64,000 nucleotides of DNA from Sphingomonas sp. PP-CE-3G-477 (GTDB taxonomy: Bacteria > Pseudomonadota > Alphaproteobacteria > Sphingomonadales > Sphingomonadaceae). The stretch is taken from assembly GCF_003050745.1 (NCBI RefSeq), contig NZ_QAOF01000005.1, positions 186,001-250,000 on the forward strand, given 5' to 3'. The position numbers and the translations under genes were made by a program. The notes beneath the pieces are model-generated. The model ran no database searches and was not told the DNA's origin. It worked only from the letters and a program-made list of their open reading frames with translations. This document shows, piece by piece, positions 23,876 through 34,137 of this stretch (positions are counted from its first letter, which is position 1; the number at the start of each line of letters is the position of its first letter).

Positions 23876-25012
23876 ATGTCCCTTCGTCCCTGGCGCGATA
23901 TCACCCGCCGCAAGAGCCGCCAGATCATGGTCGGCAACGTCCCCGTCGGCGGCGATGCGCCGGTCACGGTGCAGACGATGACCAACACCCCGACCGACGA
24001 CGTGCGCGCGACGGTCGACCAGATCCGGCGCTGCGAAGACGCGGGCGTCGACATCATCCGCGTAAGCTGCCCCGACGTAGAATCGACCGCCGCGCTCAAG
24101 CAGATCGTCCGTGCGAGCCGCGTGCCGATCGTCGCGGACATCCATTTCCACTACAAGCGCGCACTCGAAGCCGCCGATGCGGGCGCGGCATGCCTGCGGA
24201 TCAATCCGGGCAATATCGGCTCGGCGGCGCGTGTGAAGGAAGTCGTCGACGCGGCGAAATCCAACGGCTGCGCGATCCGGATCGGCGTCAACGGTGGGTC
24301 GCTCGAGCGGCATCTGCTCGAGAAATACGGCGAGCCTTGTCCCGATGCGCTGGTCGAGTCGGCGCTCGATCACATCAAGCTGTTGCAGGACCACGACTTT
24401 CACGAGTTCAAGGTCGCGGTGAAGGCGTCCGATCTGTTCCTCGCGGTCGCGGCCTATCAGCAACTCGCCGAACAGGTCGATTGCCCGCTGCATCTCGGCA
24501 TCACCGAAGCGGGCGGGTTCGTCGGCGGCACGGTGAAGTCTGCGATCGGGATGGGGAGTTTGCTCTGGTACGGCATCGGCGACACGATCCGCGTGTCGCT
24601 TTCCGCCGAGCCCGAAGAGGAAGTCCGCGTCGGCTTCGAAATCCTGAAAGCGCTCGGCATCCGCAACCGCGGCGTCCGCGTGGTGTCGTGCCCGTCATGC
24701 GCGCGCCAGGGGTTCGACGTGATCCGCACGGTGCAGGCGCTGGAGGAACGGTTGCAGCACATCCGCACGCCGATGTCCTTGTCGGTGCTCGGCTGCGTGG
24801 TGAACGGCCCGGGCGAGGCGCGCGAGACCGACATCGGCATCACCGGCGGCGGCAACGGCAAGCACATGGTGTATCTGTCGGGCGTCACCGACCACCACGT
24901 CCAGGACGCCGACATGGTCGACCACATCGTCCGGCTGGTCGAGGCGAAGGCCGCCGAAATCGACGCCGCGGACGAGGCGATGGCGGCGCTGGTGCCGGTG
25001 GCGGCCGAATAG
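23876..25012 (+). CDS. ispG: 4-hydroxy-3-methylbut-2-en-1-yl diphosphate synthase IspG (GcpE)
   Basis: 378 residues, typical for the bacterial enzyme. The start [20 protein letters not shown] and the segments [39 protein letters not shown] and [10 protein letters not shown] belong to the TIM-barrel domain. The 4Fe-4S ligands are in [14 protein letters not shown] and [17 protein letters not shown] near the C-terminus. It converts MEcPP to HMBPP in the MEP isoprenoid pathway. The toxin-antitoxin and transporter genes follow 36 bp later on the same strand. Confidence 0.97.
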   Translation: MSLRPWRDITRRKSRQIMVGNVPVGGDAPVTVQTMTNTPTDDVRATVDQIRRCEDAGVDIIRVSCPDVESTAALKQIVRASRVPIVADIHFHYKRALEAADAGAACLRINPGNIGSAARVKEVVDAAKSNGCAIRIGVNGGSLERHLLEKYGEPCPDALVESALDHIKLLQDHDFHEFKVAVKASDLFLAVAAYQQLAEQVDCPLHLGITEAGGFVGGTVKSAIGMGSLLWYGIGDTIRVSLSAEPEEEVRVGFEILKALGIRNRGVRVVSCPSCARQGFDVIRTVQALEERLQHIRTPMSLSVLGCVVNGPGEARETDIGITGGGNGKHMVYLSGVTDHHVQDADMVDHIVRLVEAKAAEIDAADEAMAALVPVAAE

Positions 25013-25048
25013 GGGGTGTGGTAGGGTCCCATCTCGCTGGAGGTGATC

Positions 25049-25336
25049 ATGACCTATCACGCTAAAGTCGTCAGTGGGCAGATCGTCCTGCCTCCCGAAC
25101 TGCGCCGGGATGCAGGGATCGAAGATGGCGACTCTCTGGTCATCGAGCTCAACCCGGACGGCGGTCTGACGATGAAGACCTATGCGCAGGTCGTCCGCGA
25201 GGTGCAGTCCGAATTCCGATCGATGGCAAAGCCTGCCGATCGTAATCTGGTCGATGAACTGTTGGCGGACCGTCGCGCCGATGCGGTCCGCGAGAACACC
25301 GAGATCGAGGACTGGCGGACGCGGCATACCGCGTGA
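25049..25336 (+). CDS. AbrB/MazE-type antitoxin (VapB-like)
   Basis: 95 residues from MTYHAKVVSGQIVLPPELRR. The N-terminal ~45 residues are a swapped-hairpin AbrB domain (QIVLPPELRRDAGIEDGDSL VIEL). The C-terminal half is an acidic tail likely to wrap the toxin (DELLADRRADAVRENTEIED). The ATG at 25049 was chosen because GGAGG lies 5 nt upstream; a GTG at 25043 is inside that site. The stop overlaps the toxin start (GTGA), the classical coupling of antitoxin to VapC. Confidence 0.87.
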   Translation: MTYHAKVVSGQIVLPPELRRDAGIEDGDSLVIELNPDGGLTMKTYAQVVREVQSEFRSMAKPADRNLVDELLADRRADAVRENTEIEDWRTRHTA

Positions 25337-25713
25337 CCGTCGTTTTCGACGCGTCCACCCTATTGGCGATTCTGAAGAACGAGACCGGTGCCGATGTCGT
25401 GATCGAGCATGCGCGCGGCGCAATTTTGTCGAGCGTCAATCTGGTGGAGGTCCGTAGCAAGCTGTTCGAGATCGTGTCCGACGTCGATGCGGTTATCGCT
25501 AACCTCGATCGTCTCGAGATCGTGATCATGCTCTTCACCACAACGCAGGCGAAGATCGCCGCAGATCTGTGGCCCGTCGTCAAAGGCAAGAACGTATCGA
25601 TTGCCGACCGGGTCTGCCTGGCCTTGGCGATCGATCAGGCCGCGACCTTGTGGACTGCGGACAAGGATTGGGTGACGCTCGGCCTTGATCTGGATATCCG
25701 CCTGTTCCGATGA
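25333..25713 (+). CDS. vapC: PIN-domain ribonuclease toxin (VapC family)
   Basis: 126 residues, normal for VapC. The acidic active-site residues are visible: Asp in VFDASTLLAIL, Glu in NLVEVRSKLF, Asp in VSIADRVCLALAI, and Asp in TLWTADKDW. It would cleave RNA, typically initiator tRNA or rRNA, when freed from the antitoxin. GTG start at 25333 overlaps the antitoxin stop; its own stop overlaps the start of the EamA transporter (ATGA), an unusual continuation of the operon. Confidence 0.92.
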   Translation: MTVVFDASTLLAILKNETGADVVIEHARGAILSSVNLVEVRSKLFEIVSDVDAVIANLDRLEIVIMLFTTTQAKIAADLWPVVKGKNVSIADRVCLALAIDQAATLWTADKDWVTLGLDLDIRLFR

Positions 25714-26609
25714 CCTCTCGCATCGTTTCGCCCGCCCTGGCCTTCGCGATCGCCGCGCTCGGCATCGGGCTGTTCTCCATGATGGATGCGGTGATGAAGT
25801 CGCTGGTCCTGGCGATCGGCGTCTACAACGCGCTGCTGTGGCGGCAGATGATCAGCGTCGGGCTCGGTGCGGTCGCGTGGAAGCTCGGGAACAGCGGGCG
25901 GCCGAGCGGGCGGGCGCTCAAGCTGCATCTGGCGCGCGGATTGGTGACGACGGTGATGGGGGTGCTGTTCTTCTGGGGGCTTGCACGCGTCCCGATGGCG
26001 CAGGCGATCTCGCTGACCTACATCGCGCCGATCCTCGCGCTGCTGCTTGGCGCGGTGACGCTGGGCGAGCGGGTCGGGCTGAAAACTGCGTTTGCGTCGA
26101 TCGCCGCGCTCGGTGGCGTGGTAGTCGTGATGATCGGGCAGGGACGCGAGGTGCCTGGACCCGAGACGTTTCACGGGACGCTCGCGATCCTCGGCTCGGC
26201 GGTGCTGTATGCGGTCAACCTCGTGATCGCGCGGCTGCAGAGCCAGGCGGCGCGGCCGGGGGAGATCGCCTTTTTCCAGGCGCTTGTCATCACCACGACA
26301 CTGGGGCTCGCCGCGCCTTGGCTCGCGGTGGCGCCCGAAGCGGTGCAGTGGCCCAAGCTCATACTCGCCGCCGGGCTCGCGACCGCGTCGTTGTGGCTGC
26401 TCGGTTGGGCGTATGCGCACGGCGATACCGGGTTCCTCGCGACCACCGAATATACCTCGTTCGTCTACGCGGCGGTGCTGGGTTTCCTGGTGTTTGGCGA
26501 GCGGGTATCGGCGTTTACGCTGGCGGGCGCGGCGATCATCGTCGTCGCGTGCCTGTACGCGGCGCGGCGGCGTGACATCGCGCAGACATCGATCGAGGCT
26601 AGTGCATGA
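25710..26609 (+). CDS. EamA-family drug/metabolite transporter
   Basis: 299 residues forming two repeats of about five helices. Repeat 1 ends with MAQAISLTYIAPILALLLGA, repeat 2 with a TGFLATTEYTSFVYAAVLGF segment, the positions where EamA proteins carry their conserved motif. Substrate is unknown; the family exports metabolites, amino acids or toxic compounds. It is coupled by 4-bp overlaps both to the upstream vapC and to the downstream acetyltransferase. Confidence 0.92.
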   Translation: MTSRIVSPALAFAIAALGIGLFSMMDAVMKSLVLAIGVYNALLWRQMISVGLGAVAWKLGNSGRPSGRALKLHLARGLVTTVMGVLFFWGLARVPMAQAISLTYIAPILALLLGAVTLGERVGLKTAFASIAALGGVVVVMIGQGREVPGPETFHGTLAILGSAVLYAVNLVIARLQSQAARPGEIAFFQALVITTTLGLAAPWLAVAPEAVQWPKLILAAGLATASLWLLGWAYAHGDTGFLATTEYTSFVYAAVLGFLVFGERVSAFTLAGAAIIVVACLYAARRRDIAQTSIEASA

Positions 26610-27082
26610 CCGTCATCCGTTCCGCCACCGCTGCCGATGTCGGCACCATTCTACGCTTCGTCCGCGAACTCGCCGCGTTCGAGCGCGAGCCGGATGCGGT
26701 CGAGGCGACCGAAGCGGTGCTGACGGAGGCGTTGTTCGGGGAGCGGCCTGCCGCGGAAGCCTTGATCGCGGAGACCGCGAACGGTCCGCTCGGGTTCGCG
26801 CTGTTCTTCCACAATTTCTCGACCTGGACGGGCAAGCGCGGGCTGTATCTCGAGGATCTGTACGTCAAACCGGAAGCCCGCGGGCAGGGGGTCGGCGGTG
26901 CGCTGCTGTCGCATCTGGCCGGCGTGGCGCTCGATCGCGGCTGCGCGCGGTTCGAATGGTCGGTGCTAGACTGGAACGCCGATGCGATCGCGTTCTATCG
27001 AAAAGTCGGTGCGGTCGGGATGGAGGACTGGACGATCCAGCGGATGTCCGGGGATGCGTTGGCCAGGCTGGCGGGGCGGTAA
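26606..27082 (+). CDS. GNAT N-acetyltransferase, diamine acetyltransferase-like
   Basis: 158 residues. The acetyl-CoA loop is LYVKPEARGQGVGGALLSHL. The context LFFHNFSTWTGKRGLYLEDL and EWSVLDWNADAIAFYRKVGA, followed by WTIQRMSGDAL, closely resembles the spermidine/thialysine acetyltransferase (SAT/SAT2) group, so a polyamine or small-amine substrate is likely. It ends the ispG-vapBC-EamA chain and is followed by a terminator-like hairpin. Confidence 0.9.
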   Translation: MTVIRSATAADVGTILRFVRELAAFEREPDAVEATEAVLTEALFGERPAAEALIAETANGPLGFALFFHNFSTWTGKRGLYLEDLYVKPEARGQGVGGALLSHLAGVALDRGCARFEWSVLDWNADAIAFYRKVGAVGMEDWTIQRMSGDALARLAGR

Positions 27083-27132
27083 AGGGCACGGCTCAAGCCG
27101 GCCCTCGCCCTTCCCACTGCAAGTGCCGCGGG

Positions 27133-27156
27133 CCCCTCTCCCGGCGGGGAGAGGGG
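27133..27156. repeat. GC-rich hairpin repeat between convergent genes
   Basis: CCCCTCTCCC-GGC-GGGGAGAGGGG forms a strong stem between the GNAT gene and the convergent ppa. It may act as a transcript barrier, but no T tract follows. It belongs to the same CCCCTCTCCC class as the repeat at 13529-13619. Confidence 0.6.
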
Positions 27157-27164
27157 AGTAGGTC

Positions 27165-27740
27165 TTACCGCCCCGGAACGTCGTGGTCGTGTGGCTCTTC
27201 GCCGGCCTTCTTGGCTTCGTCGTAGCGCGCGATCGCCTCGATCGTGATGCGCTTGGCTTCCTCGGCGTCGCCCCACTTGCCGACGCGGACCCACTTCTTC
27301 TTCTCAAGGTCCTTATAGTGCGTGAAGAAATGCTCGATCTGCTCGAACACGATCTCCGGCACATCGGCACGGCCGCCGACGTTCGAGTAGTACGGGAACA
27401 CCGAATCGACGGGGACGCAGACCAGCTTCTCGTCGCCGCCTGCTTCGTCTTCCAGGTTCAGCACCGCGATCGGCCGCGCGCGGACCACGCAGCCCGGAAT
27501 GAACGGCGAGCGCGCGATCACGAGCGCGTCCAAGGGATCGCCATCGGGGCTGAGCGTGTGCGGGACGAAGCCGTAGTTCGCGGGATAGCGCATCGGCGTG
27601 TGCAGGATGCGATCGACGAACAGCGCGCCCGACGCCTTGTCGAACTCGTATTTCACCGGCTCGCCGCCGGTCGGCACTTCGATGATGACGTTCAGGTCCT
27701 CGGGCGGGTTCTTGCCGGTCGGGATGAGATCGATACGCAT
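27165..27740 (-). CDS. ppa: Inorganic pyrophosphatase
   Basis: 191 residues from MRIDLIPTGKNPPEDLNVII. Family I signature: GDPLDALVIARSPFIPGCVV preceded by NYGFVPHTLSPDGDPLD (Asp residues that bind metal), with the substrate-binding EVPTGGEPVKYEFDKASGAL at about 19-38. It hydrolyses PPi released in biosynthesis. The start at 27740 has AAAGGA 6 nt upstream; the frame continues to 27797 without matching the family. An acidic/His tail (EEPHDHDVPGR) extends the C-terminus slightly. Confidence 0.95.
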   Translation of the reverse strand: MRIDLIPTGKNPPEDLNVIIEVPTGGEPVKYEFDKASGALFVDRILHTPMRYPANYGFVPHTLSPDGDPLDALVIARSPFIPGCVVRARPIAVLNLEDEAGGDEKLVCVPVDSVFPYYSNVGGRADVPEIVFEQIEHFFTHYKDLEKKKWVRVGKWGDAEEAKRITIEAIARYDEAKKAGEEPHDHDVPGR

Positions 27741-27814
27741 GGCGGTCCTTTCGAATATGACGGTGCCGGCGCTCCTCGTGTGGGGAGCGGCCGGCACCGA
27801 TAGATTTCAAAGGC

Positions 27815-29728
27815 TCAACGCGGCGTCAGCAGCTTGTCGAGCCCGCCGTCACCTGTACCCACCTTCTGCAGGCGCGGATAGCGCGGCCCGTCATGGTAAT
27901 CGAGCGTGATATCCCGGAATCGGTCATTGTTTTTAACCGTCAAACGAATCGGCAGCTTCGTCCCCTGCGCCGCCAGGATCGCTGCCTTCATCCGATCGGA
28001 CGAATAGGCCTCGGCGTTGACCGCCTCGATCTCGGTGCCGACGTCGAGGCCTGCCTTGAACGCGGGGCTGTCCCAGATCGACGAGGTGACGACGCCCTCC
28101 TTGTTGATCACCATCCCGAGCGAATAGCTGACATCGGTACCGCGGCTTTTCTCCGCCTGCTTCAGGTACGGGCTCTGCTCGGGGCCGTAGACCAGCTTGT
28201 AGCCGTTCATCGCGAAGCCGTTGATCGGCGCGGGCTTGCCCGTCTCGGTCAGGCGCGTGTTCAGGAACGTCGCCCAGTCATAGGGGACGATGCCGTTCAG
28301 CGTCTTCGCGACGTCGGCGAAGGTGTACGTCAGCTCGCCGTAATCGCCATCGCGGACGCCGAAAAAGGCCTTGGCGAAATCGTCGATCGACTTGGTCCCG
28401 TTCGACTTCTGGCGAAGCATCGCGTCGACTTCCATCCAGACCATCAGGCCCTCGTTGTAATAATCTTCCGAGCGCTGCCAGCTGGTCCAGCCCTTCGGCT
28501 TGCGTGCGGAGATCACCGGATCGTTGGTCGTATCGATCAGCGGACGCCACTGGCGACCCGGCGCAGTATCGTAATTGCCAAGGATCGAGGCGTAACCGTC
28601 GAGCGTGTCCTGCTTGCTGACCAGCCCCGAGCGCGCCTGGAGCACATAGCCCCAGAACTGCGTCTGGCCTTCGTAGACCCACAGCAGCGAATCGCGCATC
28701 GGCGTGCGGAAGTCCGGCGTCCACAGGTCGGCGCCGCGGCGGAACTTGCCGTCCCAGCTGTGCGTGAACTCGTGCGGCAGCAGGTTGCGCGCAGCGGCGC
28801 CGGTCTCCCATTCGGTGAAATAGCCGGGACGGACGCCGTTCTCGGAGCTGCGATGATGCTCCAGGCCGATCCCGCCGAGCTGGTCGGTGATCGACAGCAA
28901 GAATTCGTAATGATCGTAGTGCTGTGCGCCAAAGGTCTTGGCGGCCTGGTCGACGAGGCGCTTGTGCGCGTCGATCTGCTCGGGCTTGGCGGCGAGCTGG
29001 TCGGGGCTGTCGGCGAAGACGTTGAGATCGACCCGAGGGGAGAGCGGCCAGACCTTGCCGTACTTGCCCGCGAGCGTCGGCGAATCGACGAGGATCTCGT
29101 AGTTGGTCGTGTCGTAGCTGTAGGTCGAGCCAGACACCTTGGCCGGTACCGCACCCGCGGCGGTCCAGCCGGTCGGGTAGGTGACGGTCATCTTGATCGG
29201 GATTTGGCGCGTGAAATAGCCGGCCGGGTACAGGCTGACGAGGTTTGGCTGGAGGCTGATCATCGTCGGCGTCATCACGATGCGGCCCTGGTCGCCCTTG
29301 GTCGCGGAGATGAACTGGAACTCGGCGACCAGCGTCTTGGCGCCGGTCGGCACGTCGATGTGGAACGCGAACACATCGACCGGATCGCGCGTCCAGGGGA
29401 CGATCTTGCCGTTCGCGCGGATCACGAGACCGGCGAGCTTCTCGATCTCGCCGCGCGGGGAATGCGCGCCGGGCAGCCACTTCGGATACAGCAATGCCAT
29501 CGGCCCGGACTTGGCGACCGGGATCGTCTGCTTGACGCGGAAGATCCCGCGCTCGGTATCGGTCGCATCGACGTCGAGGAGGAGCGTGCCGGGGTAGGGC
29601 GTGTCGACCGCGTCGGGAATGGTGTCGACGAACGGCACCGGCTGCGGCGCGGTGTTGCCTGCTGGAACCTGCGCTACCGCAGGAATAGCGGACGCGAGCA
29701 GGGATGCGACGATAAGCTTGCGGATCAA
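27815..29728 (-). CDS. M61 family metallopeptidase with PDZ domain
   Basis: 637 residues. A signal peptide (MIRKLIVASLLASAIPAVAQ) sends it to the periplasm. The catalytic centre is LLPHEFTHSWDGK (HExxH) with a downstream glutamate in LWVYEGQTQFWGYVL. A PDZ domain sits near the C-terminus (about 515-600: SYSLGMVINKEGVVTSSIWD then SPAFKAGLDVGTEIEAVNAE). M61 enzymes are glycyl aminopeptidases. It stands upstream of ppa on the same strand, 74 bp apart. Confidence 0.93.
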   Translation of the reverse strand: MIRKLIVASLLASAIPAVAQVPAGNTAPQPVPFVDTIPDAVDTPYPGTLLLDVDATDTERGIFRVKQTIPVAKSGPMALLYPKWLPGAHSPRGEIEKLAGLVIRANGKIVPWTRDPVDVFAFHIDVPTGAKTLVAEFQFISATKGDQGRIVMTPTMISLQPNLVSLYPAGYFTRQIPIKMTVTYPTGWTAAGAVPAKVSGSTYSYDTTNYEILVDSPTLAGKYGKVWPLSPRVDLNVFADSPDQLAAKPEQIDAHKRLVDQAAKTFGAQHYDHYEFLLSITDQLGGIGLEHHRSSENGVRPGYFTEWETGAAARNLLPHEFTHSWDGKFRRGADLWTPDFRTPMRDSLLWVYEGQTQFWGYVLQARSGLVSKQDTLDGYASILGNYDTAPGRQWRPLIDTTNDPVISARKPKGWTSWQRSEDYYNEGLMVWMEVDAMLRQKSNGTKSIDDFAKAFFGVRDGDYGELTYTFADVAKTLNGIVPYDWATFLNTRLTETGKPAPINGFAMNGYKLVYGPEQSPYLKQAEKSRGTDVSYSLGMVINKEGVVTSSIWDSPAFKAGLDVGTEIEAVNAEAYSSDRMKAAILAAQGTKLPIRLTVKNNDRFRDITLDYHDGPRYPRLQKVGTGDGGLDKLLTPR

Positions 29729-29810
29729 GGAAGGGCCTTCCGGCTAAGAGACGATGACCCGAGGTGTAATCGCGATAAAGGGCAGCCGTCCAGTCCTTTA
29801 CCCGGTACCC

Positions 29811-30464
29811 TCAGCCAGCACTCCCGAGCACATTGATCGTGAACGCCAGCACGCCGATGTTGAACACAAACGCCGCCATGCACTGGCCGAGCGCGGCTTT
29901 GCGAACCCGGCGCGAGGTGATCTCGACGTCGGAGGTCTGGAACGTCATCCCCAGCGTGAAGGCGAAATAGGCGAAATCCCAGTAATCGGGTTCGTCGCAG
30001 CTCGGGAAGTCGAGCCCTTTGGCGTCCTTGCCGTCCGGATCGTCGACGTAATAGAGATGCGCATAGTGCAGCGTGTAGATCATGTTCGAGAACAGCCACG
30101 CGAGCGCCAGCGTCGAGATCGTCAGCGCGATGCCAACCGCGTCGTTCTTGCCCTGCAATTCCTTCGCCACCGCGACCAGGATGACCAGCATGATCGTGCC
30201 GCTGAACCCGAGCAGCACCGCGCGGTTGGCGTCGTTCTCTTCCGCCGCGCGACGCATCCGCTCGGCGCTGGCGTTGCGGAACAGCGTCGAGACCGCGATC
30301 AGGAACACGACCGCGGCGACGTCGAACGCGGCCATCGTGCCACGCCCGAGCCCGAAGCGCGGGATCAGCGTGGCCAGCCCGATCGCGAAGACCAGCACGA
30401 ACAGGATGAAGCGCGGCGGGGCAACGCGTTGGCCGAGGCCCCAATATCTGGGTTTGTCGTTCAT
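29811..30464 (-). CDS. DUF1345 integral membrane protein
   Basis: 217 residues with about five membrane helices (FILFVLVFAIGLATLIPRFG, GTMAAFDVAAVVFLIAVSTL and others). The DUF1345 motif is seen as LLYVDDPDGKD-like sequence (LYYVDDPDGKDAKGLDFPSC) and YWDFAYFAFTLGMTFQTSDV EITSRRVR, which is the most conserved part. No biochemical function is known. It is divergent from hisS with a 49-bp gap that must contain both promoters. Confidence 0.9.
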   Translation of the reverse strand: MNDKPRYWGLGQRVAPPRFILFVLVFAIGLATLIPRFGLGRGTMAAFDVAAVVFLIAVSTLFRNASAERMRRAAEENDANRAVLLGFSGTIMLVILVAVAKELQGKNDAVGIALTISTLALAWLFSNMIYTLHYAHLYYVDDPDGKDAKGLDFPSCDEPDYWDFAYFAFTLGMTFQTSDVEITSRRVRKAALGQCMAAFVFNIGVLAFTINVLGSAG

Positions 30465-30513
30465 GCCACAGCGCTAGCGCTTAGCGGGGACGTCGCCTAG
30501 ATACGCGCGCATC

Positions 30514-31862
30514 ATGGCTAAGACAGAAACCCCGCGCCGCATCCGTGGCACCCAGGACATTTTCGGCGACGAGCAGCGCCGGTTCGCGCATGTCCTGTCG
30601 ACGTTCGAGCGGGTGCGGGCGCTGTATTGCTTCCAGCGCGTCGACATCCCGGTGTTCGAATCCACCGCGGTGTTCGCGCGCTCGCTCGGCGAGACGACCG
30701 ACGTCGTGTCGAAGGAGATGTATACGTTCGAGGATCGCGGCGGGGACTCGCTCACGCTCCGCCCCGAGTTCACCGCCGGTATCGCGCGCGCGTATCTGAC
30801 CGAAGGCTGGCAGCAGTTCGCGCCGATGAAGCTCACCACCAGCGGCCCGGTGTTCCGCTACGAACGCCCGCAAAAGGGGCGGTTCCGCCAGTTCCACCAG
30901 ATCGACGCCGAGGTGATCGGTGCGGCTGAACCAGCGGCGGATGTCGAGCTGCTCGTGCTGGCGGACCAGCTGCTTCGCGAACTCGGCATTTCCGAGGGCG
31001 TGACGTTGCAGCTCAACACGCTGGGCGACGCGGCGACGCGCGATGCCTGGCGCGAGGCGCTGGTCGCGCATTTCGAGGCGCACCGCGGCGAGCTGTCCGA
31101 GGACAGTTTGACCCGGCTCGAGAAGAACCCGATGCGGATCCTCGATTCGAAGGACCCGCGCGACCGCCCGATCGCCGACAGCGCACCCGATATCGACGCG
31201 TATCTGACTGACGAGGCACGCGCGTTCTTCGAGGCGGTGACCGCCGGGCTCGATGCGGCGGGCGTAGCATGGGAGCGCAACGCGCGGCTGGTCCGCGGCC
31301 TCGATTATTACCGCCACACCGCGTTCGAGTTCGTGACCGACCGGCTGGGCTCGCAGGGGACGGTGTTGGCTGGCGGACGGTATGACGGGCTGATCGGGTC
31401 GCTTGGCGGGCCTGAGACGGCCGGTGTGGGTTGGGCTGCGGGTGTTGAGCGGTTGGCTATGCTGGTTGAGCCACACGACATCGACATTGAAGGCAAGGTC
31501 GCGGTCCTCCCGGTAAACGGGGCTTCCGAGCTTGCGGCGACCGCCGTAGCTGCTGGCTTGCGCCGCGGTCAGGTTGTCACCGAGTTGGCTTTTAAGGGTA
31601 ACCTTAAAAAGCGTTTGCAGCGCGCGGATGCGCAGGGCGTCGATATCGTGATCTTCGTTGACTCCGAACGCTGGTCGGCCGGCGAACTTGAAGCAAAGCT
31701 GCTAGGATCGGGCGAGCAAGTTGTTCTGAAGGATCATGGCTCCGTGGATATTTTCGATAGTATCCGATCCTTGGCATTCGCGACGAGGATGGGCCTTCCG
31801 GGTGATGCTGTTACCGTAAGCGGCGGACAATTGGGTTTCATCGGCAACGCAGCGGTAGAAGA

Positions 31863-31866
<4 letters not shown>
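30514..31866 (+). CDS. hisS: Histidyl-tRNA synthetase
   Basis: 450 residues. The class II core is intact: [15 protein letters not shown] (~90-104), motif 2 [20 protein letters not shown] (~113-132), the histidine-binding [15 protein letters not shown] (~258-272), [13 protein letters not shown], and motif 3 [15 protein letters not shown] (~305-319). The C-terminal anticodon domain (~330-450) is diverged, though [20 protein letters not shown] remains. Base use changes there: by hand count about 47 of 121 codons end in A/T, against roughly 9 of 65 at the gene's start. The last ~25 residues ([20 protein letters not shown]) are not familiar. Its stop overlaps the prfA GTG start. Confidence 0.93.
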
Positions 31867-32936
<1,070 letters not shown>

Positions 32937-32960
32937 GATCCCCCCAGTCGCAACGGCATT

Positions 32961-33058
32961 CCCCTTCCGCTTGCGGGAGGGGTTAGGGGAGGGGTGTCCC
33001 AAAAACGCCGCCGCCCGGTGACAGCCCCTCCCCCGACCCCTCCCGCAAGCGGGAGGGG
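32961..33058. repeat. Long inverted GC-rich repeat between prfA and prmC
   Basis: A segment CCCCTTCCGCTTGCGGGAGG with GGTTAGGGGAGGGG is repeated in inverted orientation as CCCCTCCCCCGACC followed by CCTCCCGCAAGCGGGAGGGG, about 30 bp apart. The right arm ends 4 nt before the prmC GTG and contributes its GGAGGGGA ribosome site. Confidence 0.8.
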
Positions 33059-33062
33059 AGTA

Positions 33063-33881
33063 GTGAATGCAGCGCTCGCCACCGCCGCCGCGCAGTTCGC
33101 CTCCTCCGCCACCCCGCGCCTCGACGCGGAACTCCTCATGGCGCACGCACTCGGCGTCGACCGCAACGCGATCCTCCTCGACCCCGATCGCTACACCGTC
33201 CCCGAGACATTCGCCGCGCTCGTCGAACGCCGTCTCAACCACGAGCCGATCGCCTACATCACCGGCACCCGCGGCTTCTGGTCGATCGACCTCGCCGTCG
33301 GGCCCGGCGCACTCGTCCCTCGCGCCGACAGCGAAACGCTCCTGATCGCAGCCCAGACGCACTTCGCCGGCCGCGCGCCCGCAACAATACTCGACCTCGG
33401 CACCGGCTCCGGCACGCTGCTCCTCGCCGCGCTCGACGAATGGCTCGCAGTAGGCCTCGGCGTCGACTATTCCCCCCAGGCGCTCGCCTACGCCCGCGCC
33501 AACGCCGCAACCCTGGGCATGGCCGACCGCGCGCGCTTCATCCGCGGGAGTTGGGCCAGCGCGATCGCCGGCCAGTTCGACCTGATCCTCGCCAACCCCC
33601 CCTACATCGCCACCGACGAACGCCTCCCAGCCGAAGTCCACGACCACGAACCCCACGCCGCGCTCTTCGCCGGCGCAGACGGGCTAGACGACTACCGCAT
33701 CCTTGCCGAGCAACTCCCCACACTGATCGCCCCCGGCGGCGCGGCGGTGATCGAGATCGGCTCGACGCAGGCCGCCCCCGTCACCGCGCTGCTCAAGGCG
33801 CAAGGTCTGCACGTGGCGCTCCACCACGACTATGGCGGCAACGCGCGTGCGTTAGTGGCAACCCACGCCCCCGCGACTTGA
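33063..33881 (+). CDS. prmC: Release factor glutamine methyltransferase PrmC (HemK)
   Basis: 272 residues from GTG at 33063. The N-terminal helical domain (ATPRLDAELLMAHALGVDRN) precedes the SAM-binding Rossmann motif TILDLGTGSGTLLLAALDEW and the catalytic NPPY (FDLILANPPYIATDERLPAE) that flips the glutamine amide. It methylates the GGQ Gln of PrfA, encoded just upstream. The start is uncertain: an in-frame GTG at 32994 would add 23 residues encoded inside the palindromic repeat. The downstream GTG is preferred because it is preceded by GGAGGGGA and gives the usual family length. Confidence 0.92.
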   Translation: MNAALATAAAQFASSATPRLDAELLMAHALGVDRNAILLDPDRYTVPETFAALVERRLNHEPIAYITGTRGFWSIDLAVGPGALVPRADSETLLIAAQTHFAGRAPATILDLGTGSGTLLLAALDEWLAVGLGVDYSPQALAYARANAATLGMADRARFIRGSWASAIAGQFDLILANPPYIATDERLPAEVHDHEPHAALFAGADGLDDYRILAEQLPTLIAPGGAAVIEIGSTQAAPVTALLKAQGLHVALHHDYGGNARALVATHAPAT

Positions 33882-34137
33882 ACAATATGGCGCTAAACCT
33901 CACATTTCGCTTGTAGTAGGTCCCTTGCGGCCGCTATCACGCGGGCAGGGGCACGCACTCTCGACGATTGGTCGGTTTTGAGCGTTGACCCGCATCCTTC
34001 GCTTTGAGGTCGCTGCAGTCCGGCGGCCCTGGCAAGTTCGACGCACCGATCTCGTCTAGATCGTCGGTGCGCGACGGGGGTTTGCACCGCATTTCGGAGC
34101 ACGACCAGATTTTGGTTCGACGACTGAGGACACAAGC

